64,000 bases of DNA, taken from NCBI RefSeq assembly GCF_026151205.1, contig NC_087084.1:10505453-10569452 (forward strand), in the 5' to 3' direction. Of the stretch, positions 25,401-36,802 are shown one piece after another. Under the pieces are notes generated by a model, which was not told the DNA's origin, did no database searches, and saw only the letters and a list, made by a program, of their open reading frames with translations. The DNA is from Bolinopsis microptera. Lineage: Eukaryota > Ctenophora > Tentaculata > Lobata > Bolinopsidae. The first letter of the stretch is position 1. The number at the start of each line of letters is the position of its first letter. Both the position numbers and the translations under genes were made by a program.

Positions 25401-28400
25401 ACAGAAACACCACTTTTACCACTTTTTACCACCTTTGTACCACCTTTCTGGTTTGCCAAATATCTTTAGTTGTGAACGTCGTAGAAGGCTGCAAATTAAC
25501 CTAGAATGTTTATCTTATCAAGGAGTAAAACTTTTGTATGAAAAATTTTGACATTTGACAATCAGCTAATTGGATAATTACCAATTAGTTAATCACCAAA
25601 AAAAGTGAAAATTTTTTATTGGCTCAAAATGATTGAAATCGTTTGAAACACGGAGAAATGTAGTTTTTAGAAAAACTTCAAAAATTGTTCACTTAAAAAT
25701 TTTTTTCGAGACTTGGAAAAAAGTTTGAAAATTTTAAAATATTTTTTTCCGCCAAAAGTGATCGAATTGCATGAAACGTGGATAAAAATGCTTTGCAGAA
25801 AAACTTCGAAGATTTTTAGATTGGGGAATACTAAAATCATCAATATTTGAAGTTGGAGTTCAGTAAATCTCGACATATTTGATATTTTAGTAATTAGGAA
25901 TAGCTTAGCGGAAAGGGCTGAACCTGAAAAAGGTTAACCACACAATATTAGAGTTTCATAACTAATTACAATACAGCTTTATCAAATTCCACATAAAGAA
26001 ACAGCACAAAAGGACCATTTAAGATCGAACCGATTTTACCTGCTGTACTATCATTTTATTGATTTCAATGATCAAAACCTCTGTACCGTCAATCTTGCCA
26101 ATCTATACCGGGTATCTGAATGTACCGGACCTCTTATTTACCTCTATAATTAGACCCAGTTATGCAAGAAATGCGATTTCTCACAGGGATTTCTTTTAAC
26201 TGTGCACTTTTTGTCACTCTCGCAAGAGGCCCGGTATTATAGGGGGGTATAGGAAGAGAGTGTAAATATACCTTTCATCATCCACTGTGGCTTTTTTGTA
26301 TTGTGAATGCGCATGCCAATTCGTTTGCTATGCCAGATACCTCAAATAACCCCCCTATCTCATTGCCAGGGTCGGGATAGAGCTGGAGATAGCATCGAGA
26401 GGTTGCTAGAAATAGCTAGATTTAGAGTAAACTGGTGGTAGCTGGGTGGTGCTAGCATGGATGTAGCAGAACGTAGCTACACGGGGTTTCATTGGAGTTG
26501 GTTATTTTAATGGCCAAAGAGTGCCGGAACTAAAGTTACTTAAGATTGCAGTTGAGGGGCAGTGTAAACCACGGTGTAGTCAGGGACACAGAGCTACAGT
26601 GCAGGAGTACTGCAAAAGAACAGTGCAAGTGATACAGTCTGCAACAGTAAAACGCCGAAGAAGGAGATAAGATTGTGACTGCAGAGGAGGAGAGGAGCTG
26701 GAACCTGATTGTGTTTGGGTTGAAAGAAGAGGAGGAAGAAGAGTGTCCTGCTCTGGTAACTGCATTTTTGGAAGAGGTGGAGTGAGAACTTATTTTCAAG
26801 CGACAAGGTTGGGTTGAAAGCAACCAGGTACAGCTATCCGACCTATTAAGATCACCGTCCTGAGCTTAACAGCCTTTCATCAGAATCTGATGAAAACAGA
26901 GAGACTGACCCACCTTTTTTAGATCCAACGAAACCCTTTATATAAATCGACTTTACCGCATGAATTACTTCATGGTATCTTCTTATCAAGGCTACAGACC
27001 TTGCCGTACCGGATTTATTGATCAAAGTGAGTCTCTTTAGCCCTCTTCTTCTTTAGAGCTTTAGGTTAGTGATCAAACTCTTCGCAACTCGCTCTTCACT
27101 GGATCTATCAGGACAGATTCACATCTTTTTAGGTCTCAACCAGCCTTAGTTTTCCTGTTTTCATCATGTAGTACGTTCTGCTACCTCCATTTTAGCACCA
27201 CCCAGCTTCCATCAGTTCACTCTAAGTCTAGCTTCGTCGGCGTTTTACTGTTGCAGACTGTATCACTTGCACTGTTCTTTTGCAGTACTCCTGCACTGTA
27301 GTTCTGTGTCCCTGACTACACCGTGGTTTACACTGCCCCTCAACTGCAATCTTAAGTAACTTTAGTTCCGGCACTCTTTGGCCATTAAAATAACCAACTC
27401 CAATGAAACCCCGTGTAGCTACGTTCTGCTACATCCATGCTAGCACCACCCAGCTACCACCAGTTTACTCTAAATCTAGCTATTTCTAGCAACCTCTCGA
27501 TGCTATCTCCAGCTCTATCCCGACCCTGGCAATGAGATAGGGGGGTTATTTGAGGTATCTGGCATAGCAAACGAATTGGCATGCGCATTCACAATACAAA
27601 AAAGCCACAGTGGATGATGAAAGGTATATTTACACTCTCTTCCTATACCCCCCTATAATACCGGGCCTCTTGCGAGAGTGACAAAAAGTGCACAGTTAAA
27701 AGAAATCCCTGTGAGAAATCGCATTTCTTGCATAACTGGGTCTAATTATAGAGGTAAATAAGAGGTCCGGTACATTCAGATACCCGGTATAGATTGGCAA
27801 GATTGACGGTACAGAGGTTTTGATCATTGAAATCAATAAAATGATAGTACAGCAGGTAAAATCGGTTCGATCTTAAATGGTCCTTTTGTGCTGTTTCTTT
27901 ATGTGGAATTTGATAAAGCTGTATTGTAATTAGTTATGAAACTCTAATATTGTGTGGTTAACCTTTTTCAGGTTCAGCCCTTTCCGCTAAGCTATTCCTA
28001 ATTACTAAAATATCAAATATGTCGAGATTTACTGAACTCCAACTTCAAATATTGATGATTTTAGTATTCCCCAATCTAACAAGAATTTCGCCGCGGTAAA
28101 ACCACGCACGATCAAATTTCCCTACTGCCTACAATGTAATTGTTTTACTTTATTGTATCCCAGAGTGGTGTTTGGCGCACATGTAACATGATAATCGTTT
28201 TCGATATATTTGGCGTGCCACGTGCAGAACTTGAAAATTCTGCGCGCATTTTTGTAGTGTCGCGTTGATCTGTGTACGTGTGGTTTGGTTGTAGATCATT
28301 TCATATTTTGCGTGATTTGTTTCGTGTTAACGATGTGTATTATGTCACGTCATATTATTGCATCGTCGTAATAAGTATGCCAACTTTTTTGACTGGAATA

Positions 28401-31400
28401 GAATATTCTGTCTCATCTTAGTTATTATAACTATAAGTATCTAACATAAACTAATACATTTTGATGCTTACTCGACACATCTACAGCACCATCGACTATA
28501 TAATAGGAATCCTATAATATAGGAATCTTTAAAAGCATACCGCAATCTTGATCTTAGTTGCTTCTTGAATGTAAATGTAAAGTAACATCTGTTCTTAAAT
28601 ATGTAAATGTAATCGCTTTTTACCATTCAGTGTCAATCAACTGTTAAATAATCGGCCACGAGTTTATCAGCTGATGTAATAATTTAGTTTGTTCTGAATT
28701 TTATCACTCGGTAATTTATTAAAAAACTAGCGGCAATAGCGGATGAATAGTGGAACCTAGCGGATGCCTAGCGGATGCCTAGCGGAGAGCTAGCGGAAAT
28801 TTAACAGTCGTCAAGCACCTAAAACTGGTTGCTATGCCTGCAATTAATTAACACATAACTGGCGTCGCGCGCGCAAAATAGGTTCCTTTTATACACATAA
28901 TTATATGGGAGTGGTCTATATTGCGAAGGAGCAGACTTTTGTCATCATCGTAGGACCGTCGAGCCACCTCATATATCCAAACCCGATTACTTATTCCCTA
29001 CGATCTTTTTGCCTTCGGCAAGAGCAGGGAAAAAAATCTTCGAAGTTTTTCTGCAAAGCATTTTTATCCACGTTTCATGCAATTCGATCACTTTTGGCGG
29101 AAAAAAATATTTTAAAATTTTCAAACTTTTTTCCAAGTCTCGAAAAAAATTTTTAAGTGAACAATTTTTGAAGTTTTTCTAAAAACTACATTTCTCCGTG
29201 TTTCAAACGATTTCAATCATTTTGAGCCAATAAAAAATTTTCACTTTTTTTGGTGATTAACTAATTGGTAATTATCCAATTAGCTGATTGTCAAATGTCA
29301 AAATTTTTCATACAAAAGTTTTACTCCTTGATAAGATAAACATTCTAGGTTAATTTGCAGCCTTCTACGACGTTCACAACTAAAGATATTTGGCAAACCA
29401 GAAAGGTGGTACAAAGGTGGTAAAAAGTGGTAAAAGTGGTGTTTCTGTTGAGATACAAAATTGGCAACAAGTCTAATTATGTTCGTAGGGGTCCTAACTA
29501 CCATATTCCGTTGAGAAATCCTTGTGAACATTCAAATCCAACGGAACCCTTAAATCGACCAATTTTCCCCTTACTACAGGGACAAAAGGATTTCGCGATT
29601 ATTTTGGCCAAATTTCGCGGTACCGCGATTTTTAACAGACTATACATTAAACTATACATAAAATTTGTCGCAAAAAATGGGAAAAATCGCGATTCCGTAC
29701 ATGCCGCGATTTCCTTTTGTCCCTGTCCGCTCCTACTATGCAATTACTAGCCTCTGGACTAACTCCCAATCATCTGTCCATATAATGGTGTTTCTGGACA
29801 GATAGATGGTGTATGATGCCCTCATGCTAATTTCAGCGATCTTCATGCAGGCCTTTTTCTCTTTAGTGTTTACGTTCAAGGTGCAGTGGTTCATAAAGGT
29901 TTGGAGGCTGCAGTTGTAAATGCCTCGAACTCGAACTCGAACTGCTACTGTCTGGAGCTTGCAATCTCTTCTGTCAGCTGCTAATATCTCTTCATATTCT
30001 TTTATCTTGATCAGCAAAGTTCTCCTCATTCAGATGCACCTTCTTCGCTTTATCTGAATAGATCACTACATCTGGTCTCAGTGGTATTACACTAATGTAA
30101 TGTCTAACAATAACGTTCATAAGTGCTAAAATTTCGAACTAGCGGACCATATTGGAGGAGAAATTTGGGACAGTTTTTTGCTTGGAAATACTGATTTAAT
30201 CGAATTTTAACCACAAAAATGACTCCCAATAATATTCTTATGGAGAGTGTGGATAAATATTAAATATTTAAAATAATACAGGTTTGACTATAATGAAGTT
30301 GTGTCAATAATCATGTAAAGAATAATAGACAACCTACAATCTTAGTTTGGTAAACCAATTTGGTATCTTTCCTGTTTAGCCAAAATTACTCAATATGTAA
30401 AACTAAAAGAAGGATTATAACCTACAATCTTTGTTTTATTAGTGAACTTGAATATCTTGCAACTTGTTAAGACCACATTTAAAATGCTTTGATATAGACT
30501 TTACATCATGCCGGATGTACCTTATAGAAATCATGTATCTAAAAGAGAATGATCTAGATGCGGATGATTAGTAGTTAGAAATCGGATCGATGTAGCAGAA
30601 AAAAGCAAACCCTAGCAAAGAGTGCAAGTGTTTTTATAACAAAATTCAGACAATTGTCTCGCCCATCGCCTGACATTTTAGGGTTTTTAACCCCTATCAC
30701 CAATGAACCGGGTGCTTCCGAATTTATACCGAAACCCATATTGGAAGAAAACACCCGATCTACAACATCAAAGCACATTTAAATAACTTGAGCACAAAAC
30801 TGGTAAAAAAAAGACCAAAGTTGTTGCCCAATTTGGTATTTTTCCTCACGCGTGTAGCCAAAATGACCGATTTTTGTCAATATCTTAACAAATAAGCATT
30901 AAAGGGCTTATATTGCTTTATAAGTTGTATATAAATGTGATGTTTGCGCTCATTTTAAGCTAAAATTCAAGTCTCTACGATTTTCCTAGTTCAAGTTATC
31001 AAAATTCAGTCCCATTTTTGGTTCGCTGAGACAAAAAACAGTTTTTTGTCAATATCTATAAAACAAAGCACTGGAGACCTTATGTTGCTTCATAACTTGT
31101 ATATAAATATGGCCATTGCGGTAATTTTAAGCTAAAATTGAAGTCTCTATGACCTTCAGGAGCTGAAATACAAAAATCCCGTATACGCGACTGAGGGTAA
31201 TTTAGAAAATTTGCCCTGTAGGGTTATGTCTAGCGACACAAATTGCGTACCTAAACGATTTTGGTTAAGAATGATCTAACAAACAACCCTGTGTTGTCAG
31301 AAATCGTATACATCGAAGTGCACACTCAACTATTCCCTGCTACTGGAGTAATTGTGTCAAATGACATCTATAGTTGACTGACTAATTGGTTACTGGATCG

Positions 31401-34400
31401 AAATTCAGTCAAAACTGTAAAATTTCGGTCCTGGAAATTTCCTCCTCAAAAACTGAAAATGGGACAAGAAATTGGAGAATATGATTTTACCATTTTTCGG
31501 CGATTTTGACTTCCAGTACTCCAATTTGGTCTCATACCATCCTTAGTCAACTGAATAATTGGTCGCTTGGCAAAAGGTCCATCAAATGTGTCAAATTTCT
31601 GTTCAGAAATTTTGATATTTGAAAATGGGACAGACTTTTGAAAATGTGAATTTTCGTTTTGGAAAACTTTCTGCAGTAAGCTTCCTCCGACCGGAATCAA
31701 ACTTCCAGCACCTCAATTGTGTCAAATGGCATCTATAGTTGACTGACTAATTGGTTACTGGATCGAAATTCAGTCAAAACTGTAAAATTTCGGTCCTGGA
31801 AATTTCCTCCTCAAAAACTGAAAATGGGACAAGAAATTGGAGAATATGATTTTACCATTTTTTCGGCGATTTTGACTTCCAGTACCCCAATTTGGTCTCA
31901 TACCATCCTCAGTCAACTGAATAATTGGTCGCTGGGCAAAAAGTCCATCAAATGTGTCAAATTTCTGTTCAGAAATTTTGATATTTGAAAATGGGACAGA
32001 CTTTTGAAAATGTGAATTTTCGTTTTGGAAAACTTTCTGCAGTAAGCTTCCTCCGACCGGAATCAAACTTCCAGCACCTCAATTGTGTCAAATGGCATCT
32101 ATAGTTGACTGACTAATTGGTTACTGGATCGAAATTCAGTCAAAACTGTAAAATTTCGGTCCTGGAAATTTCCTCCTCAAAAACTGAAAATGGGACAAGA
32201 AATTGGAGAATATGATTTTACCATTTTTTCGGCGATTTTGACTTCCAGTACCCCAATTTGGTCTCATACCATCCTCAGTCAACTGAATAATTGGTCGCTG
32301 GGCAAAAAGTCCATCAAATGTGTCAAATTTCTGTTCAGAAATTTTGATATTTGAAAATGGGACAGACTTTTGAAAATGTGAATTTTCGTTTTGGAAAACT
32401 TTCTGCAGTAAGCTTCCTCCGACCGGAATCAAACTTCCAGCACCTCAATTGTGTCAAATGGCATCTATAGTTGACTGACTAATTGGTTACTGGATCGAAA
32501 TTCAGTTAAAACTGTAAAATTTCGGTCCTGAAGATTTCCTCCTCAAAAACTGAAAATCGGACAAGAAATTGGAGAATATGATTTTACCATTTTTTCGGCG
32601 ATTTTGACTTCCAGTACCCCAATTTGGTCCCATACCATCCTCAGTCAACTGAATAATTGGTCGCTGGGCAAAAAATCCATCAAATGTGTCAAATTTCTGT
32701 GCAGACTTCAGAACTAATGAAAGTAGGTTTAAGATTTATTTCTAACTCTGTACTTCACATGAATTCAAATTCATTTGTACGACTTTATTTCATTTTCACT
32801 CCTTCCTTTTTTCACTTTCACTCCAACTTTATTTCACTTTCACTTCTCATTATTTCTACACCACACAGGTATCTCACCAGTCCGATAGTTGGGCAGTAAA
32901 GCTCCAGAAGCTTCTCCTCTTCAAAGCAACAGCTATATTCCTGCACGAGTCTCAGAGGTGTCAGGGTTCTGCTGTCTTCACTAACGCCCTGCTCAGTCTT
33001 ACTACTATTGATGCTTACAATTCTCTACTTTACTTTAAAGGTAAGTTGCTGTTACTACGTTAGTTTATAGATGTCAAACCTTTTATTTGTGCTTGGTTTT
33101 ATGCTATTTTTGAGGAAATTTGACATATTTTATCGGTATGATCCACAACTTAAATATTATGTTCAAATCTCGCTTGTGTCTTTATGTGTCCTAGGTTAAT
33201 TATAAACCTCTTACCCCCAGATACGAAGTACACACACGGGTACGGGTATGACATATTACGTTGCTTAGTGCTGTGTCACGTGGCTGACACGTTACTTACT
33301 GAGATACTGTCTGCTAATATGAAGGTTAGTTTAAATACCATCCTCTGCAAAGTTATTATTAGGTAGCAGTCCTGTTCCTGGAAGAGTTTGCATCTTTGTC
33401 ACTTCGCCACATATGACGCCACATATCACCAATAATGGTGTTCTATCACTCTCTGGCTTATAACACATGTGTTTCAATAAGAACATGACGTGATATACTG
33501 CAACTGGTTCTTCTCCTTATTTTACATAAATATATGGTATGTCGTACACGTATCTGAAACTGTGGAAATAAGGTTTACAAATGTACACATCTAGTAACAA
33601 CTGCAAAGAACAAACATTCAAAAAATTTAAATTATAACTTATCTTTGTTCATCTGAATGGTTTTATTTAACAACACTATAACAATTAAACAGTTAACTCC
33701 CCTACTCCTCCTAATTAATTAATTAGCACTATAACAATTAAACAGTTAACTCCCCAACTCCTCCAGAGCTCCACATCTCTGTCTACACTGGACAGCATTC
33801 TTCTCAGTCTCAACAACTACGCAAGAAGTTTTGATATAAACTGCACCAAGATATTTGAGTGGTGCTATTTTCTGGTGCCTGAGGGAAATATCAGTAAACG
33901 TGTGTTTAGGTGAGTTTTGTGACGTCATAGGTAACGTGATATGACGTCATGTTAGGTTTACAATTAATATTGTTTCACACAAATTGGAAACATAATTCGA
34001 CTTAATTACCAGGAAATTTCTAACATTAATAATTTTATAACGTGTAACATTTCTACTTTTCTAGCATTGAGCACGTGCAAAATGACACGTAACATGTGAC
34101 CCACCTAACACGTGACCCACCTAACACGTGACCCACCTAACACGTGACCCACCTCAGCACCCAATATGACACCAGAGAAACAGGCCTACTGCTGTGTCTT
34201 GACATGTACTTAGAAGCGAGTGAGTACGAGAAAGACTGGTCTGTTAGGAAGCTGGGGTTCGTGTACAACGAGCTAGCTTCTTATAATTTGAACCTTATCT
34301 CACTTGAGGAGACTATTCAGGTTACTTGAGTTTAGTTATCCGTACAATTAACTTATTAAATAATGGTTACTAACTTGGTCGAACATCAATCGTTTGGTTC

Positions 34401-36802
34401 CGAAGAAGTTTATTTTATTTATTCAGACCGAGACTTCAATTAGTTGCTCGTTCAATTAAAAGCTTGATCTCAATTATTAACCACTTCACGTGATCACTTA
34501 ATTGTAAATCACAATAAAATTAATATCGACATTCCAGGAAGACGTTGCTAAGAAGCTACTAAAACAGAGCTTCGAGCACTACAAATCAGCCCTGAACCAC
34601 TTCCAAGACTGCACAGATATACACAACATAGCTCTGGTGTACAGCAACTTGGGAAAGGTAAATAAAATACTAATTCAAAACATAATGATACATAAGATCA
34701 GCACAAATATTCATAAAAATATAATTTTTAAATTATTTAAATTATGAAATTAAATAATTAATTTCAATAATTAAGAAACTGTTTACACCAATAAAATATT
34801 CAAAATCCCTAAAAGAAATCAAGTCATCCTAAAATGGTGATCAGTACATATCAAGACAGCTAGAGTAAAAATTTGTTTCTCCAAGCAGCTCTATCATCGG
34901 CTAATATCTTAAGCTTATTAGGATCATTCAAAGAGTTAAGTTTTAAACCTCTACGGGTCAAATCATTCACAATAATCTTGAACAAATTCTTACGATGCGC
35001 ACCGACGCGCCCTTTACAGTTTGTTGTGACAGCAAACTTTAACGCTAATGCAGCGGGGGAGTCATCAGCACTACGCAAGATATGACCTAGGAGCTTCCAC
35101 CTTGCTTTAGGGACACGATCTGATAGCTTTACTGAGTTACATCTTAGGTATAAGTTTGCATTGGATATTGTTCCATGAGGCCAATAAATGTTCAGTAATG
35201 ATATAAGGTGTTTTCTATGGCAAATGTCTAGTTTTTCTAGTGACTTTGCAGTAGGACACCAACTACTGCAATTGTACATGATGATTGATACAATTTGGGC
35301 TTCGTATACTGCTATCTTTCTGGTAACGGAGATATTCTGCTGAGACCAGATCTTGGTGAACTTATAGAAGGCATTGTTCCCAGCAATGCATCGAGCAGCT
35401 ATATCACTTTCACTACACAACAATGACCCGAGAATCTTACTCTTCCGCCAATCTTCATTTCCACGTAACATATTTCAATTTCAATAGGTTATGAGGATAT
35501 CCGGACAGTTACAAGCTCGTTTCTACTACGGCTCTGGAGAAAGGGGCGAGTTGTTGTATGAAGAGAAAGAGTTTTACAAGGAGGCTATTGGTTACTATAA
35601 CAACGCACTCGACACTCTTCGTAAACCGTCAGTACTTAATATTTTATTTTTAAAAGACAATTTGAGAAAAATCTAACATTGTGGATATTACAATTTTCGA
35701 CATTTCTCTTCAACGATTTCTGAAACTATTTCCCACGTGACATCCCGTCATTACGTGACACTCCCCTCAGATCAGTACAGAAAGATATCTGGTGTGCAGT
35801 ATCTAACGAGTTATCAGGCGTTTACTTCACCATGGCAACAGTAATGCAGGATTGCAGTGCAAGTAGCAGTGATAAGGGGGAGGTTATCAGAGAAGTTACA
35901 AATCTTTACAACAAGTCACTCAGAATCAGTGAGGTTAGTCGTGTGCTTTAAATATAAGGTTACGATGAAAATGTAGGTACCGTGGATGTAGCGTGTAAGG
36001 TGTTTTACATCGAACCTTGCGTGGCTCCAATATGTAAACCAAGTTGGTATACATATTTGAGCGACGTGATAGTAAGGATGCAAACCTTATTCCGTATTTC
36101 TATATTTTGTGCTCTCTCGCAATTCCAGGCCAGGGTATATAGTACAGTAGACGGATTATCCAATAAAAGCAGTCAATAACGTTTTATTATATTGAAACTG
36201 AACATTTGCAGGGGCTTGTTCGGGAAGGGTTCACTCCCGCGACTGGTAGAACAGGTGGGACCCACCACAAGCTAGCAAGTCTATACCACGCGCAGGCGCG
36301 CGACACCTGCCACAGCGTGCGCAAACTCAAGCGCTTATTCTCCCTCTCTGACTCCAACTACCAGAAAGCCATGTCCTACTTTAAAGAGAGTGGGTTTGAG
36401 ATGGAGTATATACAAGTAGTTATGGAGTTTGTTGGGTTACTTCAGTACAGTTCTACCGCGCCTTGTTCTGCACTATCAGCTTGTAGCACACTTCTTAGCA
36501 AACTACCACGCTATTTAAAGGTTGTTTCTCTCGGAACTTCCAGGGAAAATGAACAAGTCAAGATGCTGTCGTTGCTGAGGGATCAGACTTTGTCGCTGTT
36601 GAAGTCTATAGTGTTGCTTGTTAAGCAAGGGAAATCTGTGGATGGATTTGTTTGTGAAGGAGCAAGTGGGGGTGGTGGCGCTGGGCATGATGCCAAGATG
36701 CTTTACGCTGCAGCGTTGCGGGGGTTTCAAGGGTTTGATGTTCAGAATGGGGTGGTGGTTTTAACGAAACAAGTTTCGGATGTTTTGAAATTGTTAGAAT
36801 AA
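11767..36802 (+). CDS. EDRF1: EDRF1 ortholog (erythroid differentiation-related factor 1 family)
   Basis: Human EDRF1 is a roughly 1,240-aa TPR-containing protein linked to GATA1 activity and globin expression. Its general role in animals without red cells is unknown. Twenty exons join in phase: 11767-12226, 12382-12493, 15203-15270, 15638-15819, 16175-16340, 16617-16706, 16981-17060, 17279-17383, 17622-17774, 17986-18090, 18391-18500, 18588-18750, 32869-33040, 33221-33324, 33767-33909, 34158-34320, 34538-34657, 35488-35627, 35771-35933 and 36212-36802, for 1,129 aa. Family landmarks in order: DNWLRGDEKLAP, SRNIKKLLKIA, VSMAVHRIGKTLLLDE, ISKFLYHTLL, NNMPIFGGGEYPAISLKLRD, GIDCWLDNLICNVPELAMC, CVKEGHTYWLYRAKGDDIVK, YYNNALDTLRK, HHKLASLYHAQAR. 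The Lys/Glu-rich N-terminus (about 135 aa) and an eight-Lys run in exon 4 are not conserved. The ATG is the first after an in-frame stop. Introns 2 and 12 are enlarged by repeats or suspect sequence. Confidence 0.93.
12290..12376. repeat. 20-bp CACGTG/TGACGTCA tandem repeat in EDRF1 intron 1
   Basis: Three to four near-perfect copies of ATGACGTCATACCACGTGAC fill most of the 155-bp intron and end right before the exon 2 acceptor. This is the clearest example of the dispersed intron motif. Confidence 0.9.
12494..13129. other. Left part of EDRF1 intron 2
   Basis: Ordinary AT-rich intron sequence beginning with a short (TTTCAC)n tract. No gene, RNA or element was recognised. Confidence 0.4.
13130..14540. 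other. Homopolymer-inflated, probably misassembled sequence
   Basis: The sequence character changes abruptly. Nearly pure G runs fill 13333-13578, broken by single T or short TTTT. On either side (13580-14530) almost every A, T, C or G run is stretched. ATTTGAAAACCTGATA occurs at about 13107 and again at about 14420, and AAGGAAATTTTCC at about 13178 and 14750, as if neighbouring sequence had been re-called with errors. This resembles low-quality reads or gap-fill. Open frames here (poly-Gly, Lys/Asn/Phe-rich) are not genes. A true G-rich satellite cannot be excluded. Confidence 0.7.
14551..14930. repeat. Pair of ~100-bp direct repeats
   Basis: The block at 14551-14648 recurs at 14829-14930 with a 4-bp and a 1-bp indel and one substitution. 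Both copies start CTTTCTAGTCCCCTGCTACA and end GCAATACTCATAAGT. The spacing is about 278 bp. Because the pair abuts the low-quality segment, it may be a local assembly duplication rather than a biological repeat. Confidence 0.75.
15304..15512. mobile_element. Foldback MITE with internally amplified arm
   Basis: Ends are inverted: CTGTCATGAAGATGTAACTA at the left and the complement of CTGTCACGAAGATGTAACTA at the right. The arms pair through GAGCTAATAGTCG and AGTGTGCGGC around a short loop. In the right arm an 18-bp block, TATTAGCTCGGTCTCACC, is repeated five times, so the element is a hairpin with a slipped, amplified arm. It lies in EDRF1 intron 3. No clear target duplication was found beyond a possible TA. 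Confidence 0.75.
16353..16433 (+). repeat. (TTTCAC)n hexanucleotide array
   Basis: About 13 perfect copies lie in EDRF1 intron 5. Shorter tracts of the same unit occur at 4190-4215, 4493-4545, 6700-6730 (complement), 10991-11015, 16112-16140, 17255-17275, 40915-40934, 50639-50660 and 61369-61400 (complement). In many introns the tract runs up to the 3' splice site, acting as its pyrimidine tract. Confidence 0.92.
16449..16479 (+). repeat. Duplicate of the 3' end of EDRF1 exon 5
   Basis: The 31 bp at 16449-16479 repeat 16315-16345 (end of exon 5 plus donor) with one internal mismatch, on the far side of the (TTTCAC)n array. The copy sits between an acceptor-like CTTTAG and a GT, but a 25-nt insert would shift the frame. 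It is probably slippage debris. Confidence 0.7.
17545..17635 (+). repeat. Duplicated 3' splice site before EDRF1 exon 9
   Basis: CTCTTTCCAG|AGCCGATGTGT at about 17544-17563 repeats the true acceptor and first 11 bases of exon 9 (17612-17632) about 70 bp upstream. Using the upstream site would run into a TAA two codons on, so 17622 is taken as the exon start. Confidence 0.65.
18815..24047. repeat. 366-bp satellite array, left block
   Basis: About 14 head-to-tail copies of a 366-bp unit, nearly identical, in EDRF1 intron 12. Each unit is itself a diverged dimer. The half starting GAAAATGGGACAGACTTTTG aligns with the half starting GAAAATGGGACAAGAAATTG, and later AACTTCCAGCACCTCAAT aligns with GACTTCCAGTACCCCAAT, implying a roughly 183-bp ancestral monomer. 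Variant units (TTTAAAATGTG, CTACAGTAAG, extra ATAA) recur about 1,835 bp apart (21396 and 23231), suggesting five-unit blocks were duplicated. A 98-codon minus-strand frame persists in most units but is explained by sequence identity. Confidence 0.95.
26654..26790 (+). pseudogene. Fragment of a LINE ORF1-like frame in the palindrome loop
   Basis: In the unpaired loop, one frame reads EERSWNLIVFGLKEEEEEE followed by a Leu/Glu-rich stretch to a stop. WNLIVFGLxE matches the start of the RRM-like region of many non-LTR ORF1 proteins (NLIIFGLPE pattern). It is a short relic with no flanking ORF. Assignment is by motif only. Confidence 0.4.
28079..29032. mobile_element. ~950-bp insertion present only in the right palindrome arm
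   Basis: The left arm reads straight through (TTAGATTGGGG region at about 25815), while the right arm is interrupted after CCCCAATCTA and resumes at AATCTTCGAAG. The insert contains a short tandem repeat of CTAGCGGATGC (about 28730-28795) and, near its right edge, a small hairpin TTGCCTTCGGCAA. Ends are not clearly inverted. It could be a SINE or Helitron-like element; no family was recognised. Confidence 0.6.
29577..29725. mobile_element. Small inverted-repeat element, CAGGGACAAAAGG ends
   Basis: 149 bp starting CAGGGACAAAAGGATTTCGC and ending with the complement of CAGGGACAAAAGGAAATCGC, absent from the paired left arm. CAGGG ends suggest a hAT-type MITE, but I could not find a matching 8-bp duplication. 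Sequence 29726-30380 beside it is also unique to the right arm. Confidence 0.65.
31350..32705. repeat. 366-bp satellite array, right block
   Basis: About 3.7 more copies of the same satellite in the same orientation, continuing the unit that was split at 24047. The last unit is more diverged and breaks off at about 32705, just before the acceptor of EDRF1 exon 13. Units here share CTCCTCAAAAACTG in place of CTCTTCAAAAACTG, a local variant. Confidence 0.95.
34074..34157 (+). repeat. 16-bp tandem repeat forming a 3' splice site
   Basis: Four copies of CTAACACGTGACCCAC run straight into the acceptor CTCAG of EDRF1 exon 16. Each unit contains CTAAC, a plausible branch-point sequence, and CACGTG. 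Confidence 0.75.
34850..35475 (-). mobile_element. 3' fragment of a non-LTR retrotransposon, antisense in EDRF1 intron 17
   Basis: A 203-codon minus-strand frame (34860-35471) carries the C-terminal part of a LINE polymerase: KIAVYEAQIVSIIMYNCSSW, LLGHILR and a final ADDRAAWRNKF, matching the (A/D)DRxxWR end common in such proteins. The RT catalytic region is missing, so it is 5'-truncated. It lies between EDRF1 exons 17 and 18 in opposite orientation. Confidence 0.8.

Larger units (their letters stand above)
24048..31349. mobile_element. 7.3-kb palindromic (foldback) element inserted in the satellite
   Basis: The element splits one satellite unit exactly, with AATT on both sides (24044-24047 and 31350-31353) and satellite register kept, so it is an insertion with a probable 4-bp target duplication. 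Its ends are inverted (ACTCTAGTAGCAGGGAATAG at the left, complement of ACTCCAGTAGCAGGGAATAG at the right). Paired segments are 24049-25015 with 30385-31349, about 25266-25818 with 29033-29570, and 25818-26653 with 27238-28078. The loop is 26654-27237. Arms are nearly identical where they pair. Each arm carries a diverged tandem duplication near its end (24246-24357 and 24419-24530). No transposase frame was recognised. The 67-codon frame at 24620-24823 recurs mirrored at 30575-30778. Confidence 0.85.
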
